Shown piece by piece: positions 32,581-44,479 of a stretch of 64,000 nt of DNA; position 1 is the first letter of the stretch; every line of letters begins with the position of its first letter. The notes below the pieces were generated by a model. That model was not told the DNA's origin and did no database searches. It saw nothing but the letters and a program-made list of their open reading frames with translations. This DNA is from Heliocidaris erythrogramma. Taxonomy: Eukaryota > Echinodermata > Echinoidea > Camarodonta > Echinometridae. Made by a program: the position numbers and the translations under genes. Location: assembly GCA_025617745.1 (NCBI GenBank), contig CM046858.1:39849850-39913849 (forward strand), in the 5' to 3' direction.

Positions 32581-33220
32581 GGAAATGAATTTCATTATGT
32601 TTTTGTTTGTCCATTTTTTCACAAAGAGAGACTATTGTATTTACCTAGTAACTTGACTTCCAGTAGACCGAGTGCATTACACATGGCCAAACTATTCAAT
32701 TCAGCTAGTGCTTGCGATTTAAAAAAACTAGCCAAATTTGTCAGAATTATTTAAGCAGGGAATTACTCGACATACTATATTATTATATTATTTTCTATTC
32801 ATGGGTGTTGCACTGCCTCCTTTTGGACAATTAAGATTTCGGCATCTTTTGATAGCATAACTATAACCATAAACACTAGAACTAGATATTTAACAGAAGT
32901 AAAATAATAAATATACCAGTTGACATGCATTCAAAGTCGTCGCTGTTTGCCGTATTTTTCATGTATTAATTTGGCTTCTAGCATATGCATAAACCAAACA
33001 GTAGAGGGGGGTATTCAACAACCGCGATCTCAAAAACTATCCAACAATGTCAGTGCGGGCTATTACGGCGATCCACCTGCTAAACGAGATAAATAGAACT
33101 TCCGCCGCAGGCGCGCCGAATCAATCGGCGCCGCCGAGGGCCCGCCGATGTAAAAACTTTCCGTAAGAAGCCTTAGAGAAGTACCCCTATTCCCTTTTTT
33201 CAATATTACAAGAAACAGCT
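32581..33220. other. spacer between foldback copies, nothing recognised
   Basis: This is AT-rich sequence on the right side of foldback copy 1. It does not contain the missing 3' part of the L1/Tx1-like LINE found to the left of copy 1. Confidence 0.4.
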
Positions 33221-33500
33221 GAATAGGTGCTCCTTTCCCTCTAATAGGTGCTCCTTTTCATCTTTGTTGAGTGCCCTATTCATCCTCAATAATATTGCCC
33301 CTTCCATTCTGATATATGGCGTTTTCCTTCATTAAGTGCCCTTTTGACCCCTAAAATGTGTCACTGTTTTATGAAACGTGCCTCTTATCCTTTTAATAAG
33401 TGCCCTCGTTTTTTATAAGAGCTCCTTCCCCTGATCAAAATGCCCGTATCAAAATCTAATAGGTGTCCCTTTTCCCTTTCTGCAATAATTTCCCCGTTTT
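33221..33500. repeat. degenerate tandem repeat with AATAGGTGCCCCTTTT-like modules
   Basis: Words of the form AATAGGTGCTCCTTTTC, TTAAGTGCCCTTTTGACC and TAATAAGTGCCCTCGTTTT recur about every 20-27 bases for roughly 280 bp. Copies are strongly diverged. The style (short modules of roughly this length) resembles the arms of the nearby foldback elements. Confidence 0.6.
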
Positions 33501-33759
33501 TTAAATAATGAATACTCCAGTCTCCCTTTCCACTCTCATACTCGTATGCCCTTTTGAACTCTGATTGTTGGAATTTTAGCTCACCTGAGCCGAAATGTTC
33601 AATTGGGCTATTGCGGTCGCTCACATGTCGTCCGTCGTGCTAATCTTTTCAATTTTTTTCAACTTCTTCCAAAAATGTATGGTTGGATTTAATCCAAATT
33701 TGGTAGGATTCATTCTTAGGCAGGAGATAAAAGATTTTCTTCCAATGGCCGAATCTAGG

Positions 33760-34090
33760 ACAAATACCCCCTGGAAAACTACCCCCAGAACAACTACCCC
33801 GCCCCCACCCCAGGACAACTACCCCTAGATTCTGGGGTAATTTACTAGGGGGTAGTTGTCGGGGGTTTAACATTTTGTCCGGGGCGGGGTATCGGGGTAA
33901 TCGTCATTTTATGGGGGTAATTTTTCCCTCGGGTAATTGTCCGGATGGGGAATTTTAATGCGGGGTAATTTTAATGTGGGGGGGGGGGGAGGGGGTAGCT
34001 ATCCTGGGGGTAGTTGTCCTGGGGTGTAATTATCCTAGAGGGGGTAGTTGTCCAGGGGGTAGCTGTCCGGGGGGTAGTTGTCTGGGGGTA
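33760..34090. repeat. degenerate minisatellite GGGGGTAGTTGTCC, with inverted section
   Basis: The first 75 bases carry the motif as its complement (GGACAACTACCCC) and the rest carry it directly (GGGGGTAGTTGTCC), giving a foldback shape centred near 33838. The motif resumes at 38662-38676 immediately after foldback copy 2, so copy 2 appears to have inserted into it. Related words also occur at 31408-31450. Confidence 0.75.
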
Positions 34091-34106
34091 GTTTTGCAGG
34101 GGTAAC

Positions 34107-34754
34107 CTCGCTAGTCATAAGGACCGCTAGTCATAAGGATCAGTGGCTCATAAGGACCGCTAGTCATAACGTGTAATTTCCTATACCTGTAGGGTCGCTA
34201 TTCATAAAGCGAAAAGGGGGTCACTATTCATAAACTCATAAGGAGCATTATTCATAAGGCCGCTATTCATAATAAGTCATAAGGGTCGCTATACATAATA
34301 CAGATACAGGGTCGCTATTCATAATACCAAATCGGGGTCGTTAATCATAAGGGTCGCTATTCATAAAGGTCAATATTCATAAGGGTCAATATTCATAAGG
34401 ATCGCTATTCATAATCAGAGAAGAGGGTCGCTATTCATAATCGGAGAAGAGGGTCGCTATTCATAATCAGAGAAGAGGGTCGCTATTCATAATCACAGAA
34501 GAGGGTCGCTATTCATAATCGAAGAAGAGGGTCGCTATTCATAATCACAGAAGAGGGTCGCTATTCATAATTAAAGAAGAGGGTCGCTATTCATAATCAG
34601 AGAAGAGGGTCGCTATTCATAATCGAAGTAGAGGGTCGCTATTCATAATCACAGAAGAGGGTCGCTATTCATAATCGAAGATGAGGGTCGCTAATCATAA
34701 TCAAAGAAGAGGGTCGCCATTCATAATCACGAATGAGGGGCGCTGTTCATAATC
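34107..34754 (+). repeat. 26-bp tandem array, left arm of foldback copy 2
   Basis: The array starts with shorter divergent modules (CGCTAGTCATAAGGACCG) and becomes regular GAGGGTCGCTATTCATAATC units from about 34425. The order of variants parallels, but is not identical to, that in the left arm of copy 1. Confidence 0.93.
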
Positions 34755-35268
34755 GGAGAATAGGTTAGGGTTAGGATTATTTGTCAAATATTATAAAATG
34801 ATTTTCATTGTTCAATGAACACTCAAATATGAAAGAACAAAAATAATAATATTGGATGGGATCTAGACACCCCACGGCTGTGTCGAGCCAATATGGGGAC
34901 GGGCGATGAAACAAATACACCCCTTAAAAACAGGCGAGAGCGAAAAAGCGTGAGGAAGCGGAGGAAGAGAACGATAAAAGCTACGAAATTTGCGCTTCCC
35001 GTGGGGAGGGGGAAGTAATTCCCCATCCATGCATCCACCCCTGATACATGCAGTGCAGCATTGCGTGGGTGTCGAACTAACTTTCCGCCTAAAAGGAGGT
35101 GCTAAATGTACGAGCCTTTATCTTTCTCTCAAATTTGCTACAAAACGTCTGACGGACCCCCCCCCCCCCCCCCTCTCCATGCACCCACCCCTGTTACATA
35201 CAGTGCAGTATTGCGACGAGCCATTATCTTTATCTCAGATTTGCTATAAAACGTCAGAGCTTTCGCAC

Positions 35269-35908
35269 ATATGGAAAACTTTGTTGCATTTGACCCGGAG
35301 CGGCCTACGGATGCCTTATAATACGTGAAAATTCGAGTATATACCCCCCCCCCCTTCCAGCAAAGAATCGCGTGCCAAAAGAAAACACAATGAGCTTTTA
35401 CAAACCCTCGCCCTGCAAATCAAAGTTTAAACCTTAAACTTTTCAATGAATATATTCTTGAAGCAATTTTAATTCGGGAAATTAAGGCGTTTTTGGACTA
35501 AAGTTGGACCTAAAAATTGGAGAGTCTATGGCGCTTTGGCACAAATTACGTTATTTCTGCTGACATTGCTCAATGAAAATGAGCCTCAATCATTTGTCCT
35601 TTGTCCTATCGATTACCCTCGCACGCGAAAAGATTGTAGAGTGATCATGGTTTTGAATGATATGAAACTTATTTTGATTGGTTGAATGGAACTTAGGGCG
35701 TTTTTCTTGTCAAATCAGAGCAAGTTTCTCATTTGTTATCGGAGCCGTATTATTCAATGACGTGCGCGTGCTTTCCTTTGTACAGCAATTCAATAGGCTT
35801 ACGGAAAACGCATGCACAATGCACGCATTTGAGGATTGGCTGTCGGCGAGTGCACACACACAGAACCGCTCCGCCAAATGCAACATTTATGGCTAAAGTT
35901 TTCCATAT
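35269..35908. mobile_element. 640-bp MITE inserted only in foldback copy 2
   Basis: The ends ATATGGAAAACTTT and AAAGTTTTCCATAT are inverted repeats, with further matching words (TTGCATTT, GGAGCGG) inside. The corresponding place in copy 1 (about 30198) reads straight through from TTTCGCAC to GGGAGGGGG without the insert. The element therefore arrived after the two foldback copies split. The target duplication is not clear. It has no coding capacity. Confidence 0.82.
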
Positions 35909-36078
35909 GGAGGGGGGGGAACCATATAGTTACATACCCCTAACAACTCTATGGGGAATCTCCCCCTCCCTGCATCCATCCCCCTGGGGAGCACGCAAAG
36001 AGTGCTCATCACCAAATTGGCACGCTTCGCGGGCTCACAAACGCCCCATATTGAAAAATCCTGGCTACGCCTGTGTCA

Positions 36079-36100
36079 CCCCCCCCCCCCCCCCCCCCCC
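36079..36100. repeat. poly-C tract (22 C)
   Basis: An uninterrupted C run in foldback copy 2. Copy 1 lacks it and reads GACTTCTGAGACTTCTTGCGC at this place. Confidence 0.95.
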
Positions 36101-36270
36101 ATCAGTCCGATCACGTTGCGCTATTCTACCCATCTTGTTTCGGTATAAGCACATAGTACTGACAATTTTCGTCAAAGCAATTCATAAATGGCATAGTCTG
36201 TGTGCGGGTGGCGGGGGGGGGGGGGTGCTGTAGTAGGTGTTGCCACCAGAGATCCTATCCTCAGAGATAG

Positions 36271-36391
36271 GCGAGATAGCTCAGAGGTCGAACAGTGGCT
36301 TTGTAACTGAAGGATGCGTGTTTGAAACCAGGATGCACTCATGTCCTTTGGTAAGGCATTAACCTCAAGTCCCTCGGAGAGGACTTAACCC
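36271..36391 (+). mobile_element. tRNA-derived SINE fragment inside foldback copy 2
   Basis: This is the second copy of the A-box/B-box SINE segment found at 30570-30690, essentially identical in sequence and position within the foldback interior. Confidence 0.7.
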
Positions 36392-36592
36392 TAATAGGCC
36401 CGGGGCGGATCCCCCCCCCCCCCCCCCTCGACGTTTCGCGTAATATGTTCGCATTGCGAAAAGCAGTCACCACGCCGCTTCACTACTTTTTTCTTTCAAG
36501 TCTTGCGCAACTTTTGAGACCAAATTTGTGATGTCCGCGCGTGCGGTTCCGGAGTTACCCAACATTTCGTAAGTGCATGTCAGACCCAAAAT

Positions 36593-37302
36593 TGTTCAAA
36601 AACGTGATTTCGTGTACAAATCCAATCCAAATTGTCTTTCCAGCTAAAATTCATAAATGTTTCATTATTTTTACTTTTACTGTTTAAAAACAATTAATTT
36701 TATGTTGTTTAGGATTAAAATAGTGTCGCCGACAAATTCCATCGGAAAAACAATAAAAAACATAAGAAAAAAAGGATTTTTACCGGTTTATTTGATCAGA
36801 ATCTGACAAAGAGTCTCTATACCAAAAAATATCAGTTTAGGGGTTTTAATTAATTAATTAGAGCAAATTAATTTTATGCATAAATTAGCATAATTAATTA
36901 GTTTTCGGAGAAATTGACTCCGAATTGCGGTGGACGGCCGTGATCTTAGGGGGCGGAATCAGCCCCCCACCCCCGGCTGTGAGATGGGTCTAAAATAACC
37001 CGGCTCTGTTAGGGTTAAAGCCGTTGGTCCTGTGGTTGTTTACATACAACCAATATGCTTTACAGTATAAAGAAATGGGAATAAATTTGATAGAATTGAA
37101 TTAAGATCAAACAAACATAGAAAATACATGATGCGCATGCCCTTGTAATGGGGGGGGGGGTGGCCTGTAGGTTTGGCTTGTATCATCCCCCCCCCCCCCC
37201 GCAATAATTCGCCTTCAATAAATGACATGATCAAATAATATGATCAGGAGGAGGAGGAGGATGACCATGATGATTATTATTCATAGGATCACCTCCCCAC
37301 CC
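36593..37302. other. copy-2-specific middle of the foldback interior
   Basis: This replaces the 30906-31494 segment of copy 1. It is AT-rich with TTAATTAATTA palindromes near 36849-36900 and paired G and C runs at 37150-37200. No tRNA-like gene and no coding region are present. Confidence 0.5.
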
Positions 37303-38050
37303 AACTTTCCCCTCATCTCCCCCCCCCCCCCCAAATGGACGATTGCTGGAACTTGAGATAAAGGCTAAGGATTAGGTCTTCACAGGAGTTGAGAAACGGG
37401 AGGATCTGGATGATTCAGTGATTCATTTATTGTCATGCAACAAGGATACAAATTGTGTTACAATCTGATTTCCCAATTTCAAGCATAAAAAATTGCACGT
37501 GATGGATAAGAATGAATACAGAAAAATATATTAATGCACATGTATCAAAAATATATTAACACATTGAGAAAGAGGCATGACAATAATTATTCCATGATAA
37601 ATCTACGTAAACAGTATACAAAAGGAAATAAGAGTATAAGCAAGAGGTCCATGTCTTGCAGAAAACCATGCAGAAACAAAGAAACAAGAAGCTGGAAAAG
37701 GAAGGAAAGAGGAAGAGAGAGAGAGAGAGAGAGAGAGAGGAGGAAAAAGAAAAAAGAAAGAACGAAAAGGGTACATAAATAGACAACCAGTACTTCCCAA
37801 AAAACAAAGCACATGTCTGCGTGTATGTGGGTGTGTGGATGGGGGACATCGTTTTTTTAATTATTAAGGCACTGGCAAAGCGCCTTTCAAAGTGTGGGGA
37901 GTATTGATAAATATAGTTCACTTTTTTAGAAAATAGGGATATATTTGACAAAAACCGGAAATGCATTGTGTAGAGCTTTCTTAAATACAGTACCGTTGGG
38001 CCTTGGGTTGTCCTTCCTCCATATCCCTTTCTTATTTGATTTAAATGACA

Positions 38051-38644
38051 ACCCTCTTCTTTGATTATGAATAGCGACCCTCTTCTGTGATTATGAACAG
38101 CGACCCTCTTTAGTGATTATGAATAGCGACCCTCTTCTCCGATTATGAATAGCGACCCTCTTCTGTGATTATGAATAGCGACCCTCTTTTGTGATTATGA
38201 ATAGCGACCCTCTTTTGTGATTATGAATAGCGACCCTCTTATGTGATTATGAATAGCGACCCTCTTTTGTGATTATGAATAGCGACCCTCTTATGTTATT
38301 ATGAATAGCGACCCTCTTCTTCGATTATGAATAGCGACCCTTATGAATATTGACCTTTATGAATAGCGACCTTTATGAATAGCGACCCTATTTTCGTATT
38401 ATGAATAGCGACCCTTATGAATATTGACCTTTATGAATAGCGACCTTTATGAATAGCGACCTTTATGAATAGCGACCCTATTTTCGTATTATGAATAGGG
38501 ACCCTTATGATTAACGACCCTGATTTGGTATTATGAATAGCGACCCTCTTTCCATATTATGAATAGCGATCCTTATGTCTTATTATGAATGGCGGTCCTT
38601 ATGAATAATTACCCTTATGAATAGCGGTCCTCATGACTAGCGAG
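38051..38644 (-). repeat. 26-bp tandem array, right arm of foldback copy 2 (inverted)
   Basis: Units of GATTATGAATAGCGACCCTC dominate from 38051 to about 38340. After that, shorter modules (TTATGAATAGCGACC, TTATGAATATTGACC) run to the end, mirroring the irregular outer part of the left arm. Confidence 0.93.
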
Positions 38645-38676
38645 CAGACCCCGTTTTGCAGGGGGTGGTTGTCCGA

Positions 38677-38842
38677 GAATCGGTCATTAGGCATTTTGTG
38701 GTCAGAACTTAAAACCTCCGTTAAAAAACAAAAACAAAACAAAATAAACATTCCCTTGTTAACACAAGAATATTGTTTGGTTTTGTCGGTACATCACCTT
38801 AAAATAAAACAAAACTTTGAACTTATTTATCCCCTATCCCCC

Positions 38843-38893
<51 letters not shown>

Positions 38894-39328
38894 TCTTTTC
38901 TGTTCTTAAAATTCTAATATTCCAGGGCTTCAGTCTTTACAAGGCCGTACGTACAAACTAGAAGTTCGAACGAACCCCCACGTCCCCGCCACTGTTTAAA
39001 AGGTTGTTTAAAACTTATACAACCTGTCTGATATTTAAACAAATTGTTTAAATATGAACTGTGCAACGGGTTGCTCAGTTCATATTGTAAACAACTGTTT
39101 GCATTTTTAAACAGCGTTTTCTCTGTGTAAGCATTTGTATTTTTTACTATTATTTAAGTCTTAATAGAAAGACGTCCGAGAAATATGAAACATTTTGTCG
39201 TGCTTGAAGACAATTTTTGAGTGAGAAAGTCGCTCCAAGGTGCCTGAGAAGCATTCCTGTATACATCCTTTTACAGGAACCCATACTATCTCTCACTCTC
39301 CGCTGATGCCCAATTCCCTCTGTCTTAT

Positions 39329-39368
<40 letters not shown>

Positions 39369-41892
39369 CCTGCCCACCTCCACCCCTCCAGCCTCTATAC
39401 ATCTCTCTCTTTCTCTCTATCTATCCACCTCTCTCTCTAACTCTCTTTCCCCTTCATCTTCTTCTTTCTATATGCTTATTAACTTTCTCTTTGTAGTTCT
39501 CTTCTGCTCTCAATACCCCCAACCCGTCTTTCTTTAATCTTTCTCTGTACCCCTGCTACCCTGAAGGTTTCCTCTTTGTATTTCTCTTCAGCTTTCACCA
39601 TCCACCCGCCCTTCTTTCTACAATCTTTCTTTTTACCAATGCTACCCTGATGATTGTCAATGCTCCGTTCTCTCTCTCTCTCTTTCGTATTTATTCCTTC
39701 ATAACTCTCCTCTTAACAAATTGTTTATTTTTATACTCTTATTTCCTTTCTTGTCTTGTTGCATACTAGCATTTTGTATTACACCGTAGTACATGTACAC
39801 ATCTTCAGTTGTCATTATGATAATTAAACGGCTAATTAATTAAATTAAGATACTACTTTAATTTGTTTACTAATAATATCACACATGAACAAAGACACAG
39901 TGACAAAACGGAAATAATTTTTACTGATTTTTTGTGATTTTTATTGGTATATAATTTTCGGCAGGAACGAATCATTACATATTTCAAGCGGCAATATCTT
40001 CGCTTTCAGTTACAATATTTCTCATTCATATATATTCATAGATTTTTCAGTAATTTCAAGTTGCTTTCCTATCTTGGGTGAATTAGGTTGATTGCACTAT
40101 TTTGAGTGAGTGATGGGTTGTATGTGAGCACATGTGGTGCTGTTAAGTCCGGGTTTATTATCATAACTTCATAACTTTCATCTGCCAATTTCTTAATTCA
40201 GATTCTTCTATTTTATGTAATAATCAATATCCCAATAAGATAATACATTTAATCGCCACCATAATTATAAATTATTTTTTTCTTCAATAAGAGAGATTCG
40301 CAATATACCTCATACTATTTCATAATATCACATAAAATTCAATACATAATAAATATAAATTTCTCTCTTTGATAAATATACTCTATCTTTGATAAATATA
40401 CCTTGCGCCATGTGTTGGCGATTGCACATAGATTAAAAAAAAAATAATAATAAAAATATTGTTTGGTGGCGATGCGGTGTGGATCCGGAGTTGTCGTGGT
40501 TTGGATGATGATCCCTGTTCTTGTACTGGCTGTTCACATTATGGGTTACTATACGGATGAGTTTATATGACTGGATGTTAATCAAGGAAGATACAGTCTT
40601 CCGCTCAGGCCAGAGAGATGGAAAACTCTGTGCGTAGTCCGGATGGCCTAAGGTGTTAGACGGCCATCGATCACGAGTTCGGTTCCGATGGTGATGTGGT
40701 TGTTGAGCAGTTCACTGACGTCGACATGGTCGAAACCATGCCTGATGATCTTTCATGGTCAGTAATGCAATGATGACGTAAGATCTTAATCAGTCATATC
40801 TAACCACACTGCCGTGATGGTAGGATGTAGTTTTCGGCTGTGGGTTTCTCTTTACAACCAGTGAAACCGATGAGCAGATGTTAGACTTGATGACGACAAC
40901 ACAACACTTGAGCAAGATAACTAACGCCTACCTGACATTTTGGAAATTATACCCCCCCCCCCCCCATTTTTTTGTAAGGCTCAGTCTTTTACTTATTTCC
41001 CCAAAAGTTGCTCTACAATTTACCGGTACCCTGTGTAGCCCCCCCCCCCCCCCCCCCCCCCCCCCAATTTGAGAATGATAAACCCAAACTCATAATGACA
41101 TTATGTAACTTTGGACTCGATCGCAGCTATTCTGGTAAGCTTTGCAGTTGTACCCATCCTAAAATAATGAAAACCCCTAACCCCTCAATAATGATATTGT
41201 TTTCCCAAAATTTTTAACTGTGCTTTTGAAACAACCGGAAAATTAGAATAATTGTATTGGACTCCTTTTTTCGATTACTTAGATATTACCACCACTTTTA
41301 GCAGAAAATAGTTTCTATTTACAAGACTTTTAATTTATGTTTTCTGATTAAAACCCCCCAAATATTCATTGTGCTGTTCTTGAATTTTTGTCAGGCTAGG
41401 TTTGAAAGTCATAATACGACTCAAACCATTTAGCTCGAAACTGGTGAATGTGGCCAGCATTACTTTGATGTCGTAATGCCAAACCCGAGATTGTGAGAAA
41501 CCGAAATTGGACATAGATGAATCTGATACACGTTTTGAGTTGGTGGATAATTTGACTGGTGGTGTCTTGACAAGCCATGACAAGTAAGCCGATTCCAAAG
41601 GTCTACTAGGCAGTCGGCAATCCTTGACCGGTTGATCTTTACTCGGACAAGGGACACCCGGACATGACTTGGTCTTTACACCATTGATGTTTTGGTGTAT
41701 GGGATCAGTGAAAAGATTTAACTGACCATATGGGGACAACCACCTGACCACGATCAATGTTCTTGATTGATCATTCAGCACTTTGGAGTGTGAGCTTTTG
41801 ATGTTGTGAATAAGAGTCCGATCTAAATATATATGAATTATAAATGTTGCTTTTAGGGAATAAAACTATGAACAGAGAAACACAAGCATCTT
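38677..41892. other. low-complexity intergenic DNA
   Basis: No gene was recognised. It includes a C run followed by (TC)n and (AC)n at about 38838-38892, (TC)n tracts at about 39333-39363 and more T/C-rich sequence to about 39700. C runs of 14 lie at 40952-40965 and of 27 at 41039-41065. An open frame of 148 codons at 41335-41781 (minus) has no recognisable family or codon evidence. Confidence 0.5.
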
Positions 41893-44355
41893 GGGATAAC
41901 ACTGTCGATCTTCATGACTACTGTTTGAAACCTAATGCTAGGATAACACTGTCGATGTTGTTGACAGGTGTCGAACAACCTAAAGCACATTGTCGATGTT
42001 ATTGACTAGTGATTGTATAACCTAAAGCACATCGTCGATGTTATTGACAAGTGTTTGGGAAGCTAGGATAACACTGTCGATGTTGGTGACTAGTGTTTGG
42101 CAAGCTAAGGCACAATGTCGTTGTTGTTGACTAGTGTTTGGCAAGCCTAGGCACACTAACGGTGCTGATGACTAGTGTTTGGCCAGCAGGAATAACACTG
42201 TCGATGTTAATGACTAGTGTTTGGCAAGCTAGGGAACGCTGTCGGTGTTGGTGACTAGTGTTTAGCAATCTAAGACGCAGTGTCGGTGTTGGTGATTAGT
42301 GTCTGGCAAGCTGAGGCACGCTGTCGATGTTGGTGACTAGTGTTTGGCAAGCTGGGATAACTGTCGATGCTGGTGAAAATTGTTTCGCAAGCTACGGGAC
42401 ACTGTCGGTGTTGGTGACAAGTGTTTGGCAAGCTGAGGCACACCGTCGGTGTTGGTGACTAGTGTGTGGCAAGCTAAGGCACACTGTCGTTGTTGTTGAC
42501 TAGTGTTTGGCAAGCTAAACCACACTGTCGGTGTTGGTGACTATTGTTTGGCAAGCTGGGGCACACTGTCGATGTTGGTGACAGGTGTTTCGCAAGCTAT
42601 GGCACACTGTCGGTGTTGGTGACTAGTGTTTGGCAAGCTGAGGCACACTGTCGGTGTTGGGGACTAGTGTTTGCAAGCTAAGGCACACTGTCGTTGTTGT
42701 TGACTAGTGTTTGGCAAGCCAAAGCACACTATCGGTGCTGATGACTAGTGTTTGGCAAGCAGGAATATAACTGTCAATGAAGGTGACTAGTGTTTGGCAA
42801 GCTAAGACACACTGTCGGTGTTTGTTACTGGTGTTTGGCAAGCTAAAGCGCACTGTCGGTGTTGGTGACTAGTGTTTCGCAAGCTGAGGCACACTTTCGG
42901 TGTCGGTGACAGGTGTTTCGCAAGCAAAGACACACTGTCGGTGTTGGTGACTAGTGTCTGACAAGCAGGAATAACACTGTCGATGTTAATGACTAGTGTT
43001 TGGCAAGCTAGGGAACGCTGTCGGTGTTGGTGCCTAGTGTTTGGCAAGCTGGGATAACTGTCGATGTTGGTGACAGGTGTTTCGCAAGATACGGCACTCT
43101 GTCGGTGTTGGTGACTAGTGTTTGGCAAGCAGGAATAACACTGTCGGTGTTGGTGACTGGTGTCTGGTAAGCTAAGGCACACTGTCGGTGTTGGTGACTA
43201 GTGTTTGGCAAGCTGGGATAACTGTCGATGTTGGTGACAGGTGTTTCGCAAGATACGGCACACTGTCGGTGTTGGTGACTAGTGTTTGGCAAGCAGGAAT
43301 AACACTGTCGGTGTTGGTGACTGGTGTCTGGTAAGCTAAGGCACACTGTCGGTGTTGGTGACTAGTGTTTGGCAAGCTGGGATAACTGTCGATGTTGGTG
43401 ACAGGTGTTTCGCAAGATACGGCACACTGTCGGTGTTGGTGACTAGTGTTTGGCAAGCTGAGGCACACTGTCGGTGTTGGTGACTAGTGTTTGGCAAGCA
43501 GGAATAACACTGTCGATGTTGGTGACTAGTGTTTCACTAGCTAAGGCACACTGTCGGTTTTGTTGACTAGTGTTTGGCAAGCTAAAGCAGTCTGTCGTTG
43601 TTGACTAGTTTTTAGAAAGCTAGGGCACAATGTCGGTGTTGGTGACTAGTGTTTGGCAAGCAGGAATAACACTGTCGATGTTGGTTACAGGTGTTTCGCA
43701 AGCTACGGCACACTGTCGGTGTTGGTGACTAGTGTTTGGCAAGCTGAGGCACACTGTCGGTGTTGGTGACTAGTGTTTGGCAAGCTAAGGCACTTTGTCG
43801 TTGACTAGTGTTTAACAAGCTCGGGCACACTGTCGGTGTTGGTGACTAGTGTTTGGCAAGCAGGAATAACACTGTCGATGTTGGTGACTAGTGTTTCGCA
43901 AGCTAAGGCACACTGTCGTTGTCGACTAGTGTTTGGCAAGCAAGGATAACATTGTCGATGTTGGTGACTAGTTTTTAGTAAGCTAGGGCACACTGTCGGT
44001 GTTGGTGACTAGTGTTTTGCAAGCAGTGATAACTGTCGATGTTGGTGACAGGTGTTTCGCAAGCTAAGACACATTGTCGGTGTTGGTGACTGGTGTTTGG
44101 CAAGCTAAGGCACACTGTCGATGTCGACTAGTGTTTGGCAAGCAAAGATAACACTGTCGGTGTTGTTGACTAGCGTTTGGCAAGGTGGGATAACACTGTC
44201 GGTGCTGCTGACTACTGTTTGGTAAGCTAGGGAACGCTGTCGGTGTTGGTGACTAGTGTTTGGCAAGCTGGAATAACAGTGTCGAATTTGGTGACTAGTG
44301 TTTGGCAAGCTGGGATAACACTGCCGATGTTATTGACTAGTGTTCGGCTAGCTGT
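41893..44355. repeat. minisatellite of about 41 bp, with a 164-bp higher-order repeat
   Basis: Roughly 60 units of CACTGTCGGTGTTGGTGACT + AGTGTTTGGCAAGCTGAGG-like sequence, 40-42 bases each. Two main variants alternate (GCTGAGGCACACTGTCGG and GCAGGAATAACACTGTCGA). Around 43020-43480 a block of four units (41+40+41+42) repeats with a 164-base period: TGGTAAGCTAAGGCAC occurs at 43165 and 43329. Ends of the array are more diverged than the middle, as expected for local homogenisation. Minus-strand open frames of up to 126 codons are side effects of the repeat. Confidence 0.95.
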
Positions 44356-44479
44356 GTATGTTGTTTGTTATTGTTTGATTTTTCTTTTGATACTCGTAAC
44401 TCTAAAGTGGAAACTGACTCTGCCTTTCAACGTGTTGTATACTCTGAAAGAGTTAGAAAAAAAGTTCTATAAGCACTTG

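Larger units (their letters stand above)
34100..38652. mobile_element. foldback element, copy 2, with 9-bp direct repeat (FB/TU-like)
   Basis: Outer ends match in inverted orientation: CTCGCTAGTCATAAGGACCG at 34107 against CTCGCTAGTCATGAGGACCG read inward from 38644. Just outside, GTTTTGCAG occurs at 34091-34099 and 38653-38661, a 9-bp target duplication (the shared word extends to 12 bases, so the edge is ambiguous by three). Each arm is a long array of 26-bp tandem units. Inverted repeats built from short tandem units and a 9-bp duplication are features of Drosophila FB elements; sea-urchin TU elements have a similar modular layout. No transposase was seen. The interior is largely shared with copy 1. 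Confidence 0.82.

Noticed and set aside
41335-41781. 148-codon open frame on the minus strand
   Set aside because: No recognisable domain, three overlapping open frames, no splice or start context, and low-complexity neighbours. Could be chance; not annotated as a gene.
42802-43468. Minus-strand open frames of up to 126 codons with LPNTSHQHRQ-type repeats
   Set aside because: They arise from the roughly 41-bp minisatellite, which lacks stops in several frames. Unit lengths of 40-42 would shift frame every unit.
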